Shown here: positions 60,701 to 64,000 of the stretch, in pieces
Layout: the number at the start of each line of letters is the position of its first letter
Numbering within the stretch: the stretch's first letter is position 1
DNA from: Caenorhabditis remanei
Taxonomy: Eukaryota > Nematoda > Chromadorea > Rhabditida > Rhabditidae
Direction of reading: 5' to 3'
DNA length: 64,000 bases
Assembly (NCBI RefSeq): GCF_010183535.1
Contig: NC_071329.1
Coordinates: 9,734,001-9,798,000, forward strand
Notes under the pieces: model-generated
Database searches by the model: none
Seen by the model: the letters and a program-made list of their open reading frames with translations, nothing else
Told to the model about the DNA's origin: nothing
Position numbers and translations under genes: made by a program

Positions 60701-62907
60701 ATGATGGCCGCACGACTCCTGGGAACGTCTTCAAAACTGGCAAAGTTAAATATGCATTTTCACACTGCCAGAGGTTCGAACTAACTTTGTTTTAATTATG
60801 AATTCATAGTTTCAGTGGCATTCTTGCCTATCGTTCAATTCAAGTTGTCTGATATTGGAGAAGGAATCGCCGAAGTCCAAGTTAAGGAGTGGTTCGTTAT
60901 TTTTGTTTTTGTCCCAGTATTTCTTTGAATTTCATTCTTATATCTTTTTCAGGTATGTGAAAGAAGGAGACACAATTTCCCAGTTTGACAAAGTCTGTGA
61001 AGTGCAGAGTGACAAAGCCGCAGTCACCATTTCCAGCAGATACGATGGAGTCGTCAGAAAATTGTCAGTTTCAACGTCAAGATGCTTACTTGTTCTTTTG
61101 TAACTTTATCGTTTTAAAAGTTTGTTGCCATGTGTCAAAAGAAACAGCGCACGTGGCGTCTTCGTTTGCACAAGTCGTTCTGCGTCTCTTCTTTATATCT
61201 GTGGTGATTGACAAAGATATGATCACTGATCACAGGGAGAGAAATAAAAAAACTTGTCTAGATAGTGATGTGAAAAAGCAATAATGTTTCTTTCAGATAC
61301 CATGATGTCGATGGAATGGCTCGTGTCGGACAGGCTCTTATTGATGTCGAAATAGAAGGAAGTGTTCAAGAAGAAGAGCGTACGTTTTTTTTCTGCTTTT
61401 CTATATGAAAAATTTTCTGGTAGCCCCGATGCGATGCTGAAATTTTTGTTCTGGGATCATATGTCATGTTCATTTTGTTTCTGAAAAGGCTGTGAGATTT
61501 CAAATCGTCCGAAAGATAAAATAAAAAATATACTGATGATTTCCCTGGGGACACTGGATGCTCTCAAACTAATTAAAATTTAGTCGTTGCAGTACAACGT
61601 TTTATTTTTCAGAACCGAAGAAAGAAGCTTCTAAGTCCACTCCTCAACCTTCTAAAGAAGCAGGCAGTGCCCCCGAATCCACACAATCAGATGGAAAGGT
61701 TCTTGCTACTCCGGCTGTTCGCAGAATTGCCATCGAGAACAAAGTGAAATTGTCGGATGTTCGTGGTAGTGGAAGAGAAGGAAGAATTTTGAAAGAAGAC
61801 GTTCTCAAGTTCCTCGGACAAGTATCTGCCGGTATTTATAATTCAATCAACAAAAAAGTATTTCGAGTTTTCAGATCATGTTTCTGGATCAACCAACATT
61901 CGTACTACTCACCAAGCTCCTTCTCCAGGTGCTAAGTCGGTAAGTTCCCAATTCCAAGCAGAACTGTTTCTTCAAACTGTTAATTTGAAGTATGAACCAC
62001 TCAAAGAAGATGTTTCTGTTCCGATCCGTGGTTATACTCGTGCTATGATCAAGACAATGACTGAAGCTTTAAAAATCCCACATTTCGGATACAACGAGGA
62101 GATTAATGTTGATGCTCTTGTGAAGATTCGAGGAGAAATGAAAGATTTCGCCAAGGAGCGTCATGTAAAACTCAGTTACATGCCATTCTTCATCAAAGCA
62201 GCGTCTCTGGCTCTTCTTGAATTCCCAGGACTCAACGCAACGACCGATGACAAGTTGGAACACGTGATTCACAAGGTTAGATCTTTTAAAAAAATCACAG
62301 TATCTGACTTCAGTTTAATACTATCGCTTACTAGAGATTATAGAATATTTTCCTATCAAAGTGAAATTTAACCAAATTACCTAGGCATCGCACAACATCT
62401 GTTTGGCTATGGATACTCCTGGAGGCCTTGTTGTTCCAAACATCAAGAACTGTGAACAACGCAGTATTTTCGAGATCGCTCAAGAAATTAATAGACTAAT
62501 GGAAGCAGGAAAACGTCAACAAATAGGAAGAGAAGATTTGGTCGGAGGAACTTTCACTTTGAGCAACATCGGCGCAGTAAGCTGTTCTTGCCATTTTGAA
62601 ACTATGAACTAATTTTCCAGATTGGGGGTACGTATGCTTCGCCTGTAATCTTCCCTCCACAAGTTGCCATTGGAGCCATTGGAAAAATAGAACGTCTTCC
62701 ACGATTCGACAGACACGATAACGTTAGAACTATCCGATGGCGCTTTGAATTCAAGTCTGATTTTTACAGGTGATAGCTGCTAATGTGATCAAGGTCTCCT
62801 GGTGTGCAGACCATAGAGTAGTCGACGGAGCAACAATGGCTCGCTTCAGCAACCGTTGGAAGTTCTACCTTGAACACCCATCCGCTATGCTTGCTCAACT
62901 CAAGTAA
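60701..62907 (+). CDS. dbt-1: Branched-chain alpha-keto acid dehydrogenase E2 (dihydrolipoyl transacylase)
   Basis: Core acyltransferase of the mitochondrial BCKDH complex; it passes branched acyl groups from lipoate to CoA in Leu/Ile/Val breakdown. Exons: 60701-60773, 60816-60891, 60953-61063, 61297-61379, 61613-61831, 61875-61939, 61991-62275, 62385-62576, 62621-62722, 62770-62907 (447 aa, usual for the family). Basic/Ser mitochondrial leader, residues 1-25. Lipoyl domain about 27-105 with [14 protein letters not shown] and the lipoyl Lys in VQSDKAAVT (about 71). Linker rich in Ser/Pro/Glu. E1/E3-binding domain with [20 protein letters not shown]. Catalytic domain from about 210, ending with DHRVVDGAT; His 417 and Asp 421 are the catalytic pair. 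Distinguished from pyruvate or oxoglutarate E2 by the single lipoyl domain plus the HFGYNEEI and PNIKNC motifs. AATAAA at 63158. Confidence 0.94.
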
Positions 62908-63157
62908 ATCATATCACGGATAACATTTGCCTGGTTTAATTTTTAGGAGCCTAATTTTTATCCCCTTGATTTTCACATTCCCCCAGTTTTCACCAACCCT
63001 GACCGCCTTTATTTTTTCCAAGGTGCCTGTTTCTAGAGCATATTGTAGACGACGATTGCATTTTTCAGTCCCCACAGAAGATTAGCCCGTGTTTTTTTTC
63101 TCTTGTGCCATTTACTTGTTTAACGTAGAAAGATATTTCATAATCATGTTCGTGTAG

Positions 63158-63163
63158 AATAAA
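63158..63163 (+). terminator. Poly(A) signal of dbt-1
   Basis: AATAAA 251 bp after the dbt-1 stop, before the convergent GILT-like gene. Confidence 0.6.
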
Positions 63164-63360
63164 GATGTTATTATTGTAACTATAGAATACTTTTTGAAAA
63201 TGTTCCTTTTTTTTTTAATGGTCTCTGTGGAATAAACTAATGATATAATATATTCATCATAGCTTATTCGGAGTTTCATTTGTATTTCCCTTTCATTACT
63301 CGGGCAAACTACAAGATTGATTTACATTTATTTACAAACCTACATAGTTTGACTTTACAA

Positions 63361-63894
63361 TTAGTATATTATCTTTTTTGGGCAATGGATTGGACGAGGA
63401 TCGATGAAGCGATCACAAAGGAACTGCCATAAATCTTCTTCTGCTTCCTTGTATCGTTTTCCGTTGATTAATATCCAAGGAACCTGAAATTTGAATGAAT
63501 CACTGATCATTCATCGGGGCTATGAACCAACCCAATGCATTTCCGGAGCCATTTCAGCGACATATTTCTCATGATCACTGAACAGTTTCCTACCGTGTCG
63601 ACTATCAGCACATTCCAACATTCTGTAATTATGTCATTACATACAGACAGTTCAATGACTTCACTCACTTCGCTCTTTCCAATTTCGTCGGACCTTCGAA
63701 ACAAGTCTCAGCCGCCACCGTTATATTCGGTTTCCCTTGAATACACGTCACTGAAAAATACGATTATTATGATGAACGGTAGACTTTATTACTTACCAAA
63801 TTCCATGTACTCTTCAAAGTTCGGGAGGGCTTCGATTACACAAGCTTGCAATTGATTCAATAGACATTCTCGTTCTCCGTGATGACACTCACAA
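63361..63894 (-). CDS. GILT-like thiol reductase, C-terminal part (runs off window)
   Basis: Gamma-interferon-inducible lysosomal thiol reductase family: reduces protein disulfides in lysosomes or secreted space. Exons on the minus strand: 63894-63797, 63750-63669, about 63606-63532, 63483-63361, phases consistent. The hallmark CQHGxxECxxN-x4-C is present as CHHGERECLLNQLQAC (Gln replaced by His). Downstream come FVTCIQGKPN, ECADSRHGRKLF and the conserved end HWVPWILINGKRY, finishing HCPKKIIY. The CXXC active site, signal peptide and start lie beyond 64000 or in an unresolved exon at 63900-64000. It converges on dbt-1, the same order I recall for C. elegans ZK669.4/ZK669.3. Confidence 0.85.
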
Positions 63895-64000
63895 CTGGAA
63901 ATATATTTCCTGTTGGGGAGAATATTTTTACATCATGAATATGAAATCCGTCATTCGAGAATGAATATTTCGTCAGATTACTGGAAGTACAGTAATCCAA

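Noticed and set aside
1..64000. tRNA, rRNA, CRISPR, operon-type or prokaryotic systems
   Set aside because: No cloverleaf boxes, spaced repeats or polycistronic coding seen; the sequence is plainly nuclear nematode DNA.

Overview
The window looks like a Caenorhabditis-type nematode chromosome, most likely chromosome II-like. It is AT-rich, with compact exons, frequent introns of about 45-50 nt, strong TTTTCAG acceptors and GTAAG donors. Recognisable genes are a Jun-type bZIP factor (jun-1), the branched-chain 2-oxoacid dehydrogenase E2 (dbt-1) and a GILT-like thiol reductase. From memory, the C. elegans counterparts are T24H10.7, ZK669.4 and ZK669.3, all on chromosome II. All exon joins below were deduced by reading frame, splice signals and phase. 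No alignment was run.

Layout. 0.6-11.9 kb (+): jun-1, with one five-exon 5' arm plus three alternative first exons. All four 5' ends finish in phase 2 and splice to the same two bZIP exons. 12.3-13.85 kb (+): a Skp1-related (SKR) gene with an N-terminal extension. 14.08-15.75 kb (-): a single-C2-domain synaptotagmin-like protein, convergent with the SKR gene. 17.9-47.3 kb (-): one giant gene of unknown function, 14 exons plus an internal alternative first exon, with introns of up to 15 kb. 47.3-53.9 kb: mostly empty, with a Tc1-like hairpin and a small broken ORF. 53.9-54.9 kb (+): an orphan 274-residue gene with a Lys/Ser tail. 58.5-59.9 kb (+): a degenerate Ras-like GTPase with a CAAX end. 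60.1-60.5 kb: a MITE. 60.7-62.9 kb (+): dbt-1. 63.36-64 kb (-): the GILT-like gene, running off the window.

Regulation. Two signals stand out. Seven perfect AP-1 sites (TGAGTCA/TGACTCA) lie inside the jun-1 5' region (5.8-11.1 kb), which suggests autoregulation of the alternative promoters. A GGGCGGAG-type GC box recurs about 100-250 bp upstream of alternative start exons of both jun-1 and the giant minus-strand gene. Extra copies at 25.2 and 33.9 kb may mark further promoters. The purine/pyrimidine skew of the introns flips with transcription direction.

The genes do not form one pathway. They cover transcription control (jun-1), ubiquitin-ligase adaptor (SKR), membrane/C2 signalling, prenylated GTPase signalling, mitochondrial branched-chain amino-acid breakdown (dbt-1) and lysosomal thiol reduction (GILT). 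No tRNA, rRNA, CRISPR array or prokaryote-type system was seen. The least explained items are the giant Ser/His-rich gene, the degenerate GTPase and the orphan Lys/Ser-tail gene.
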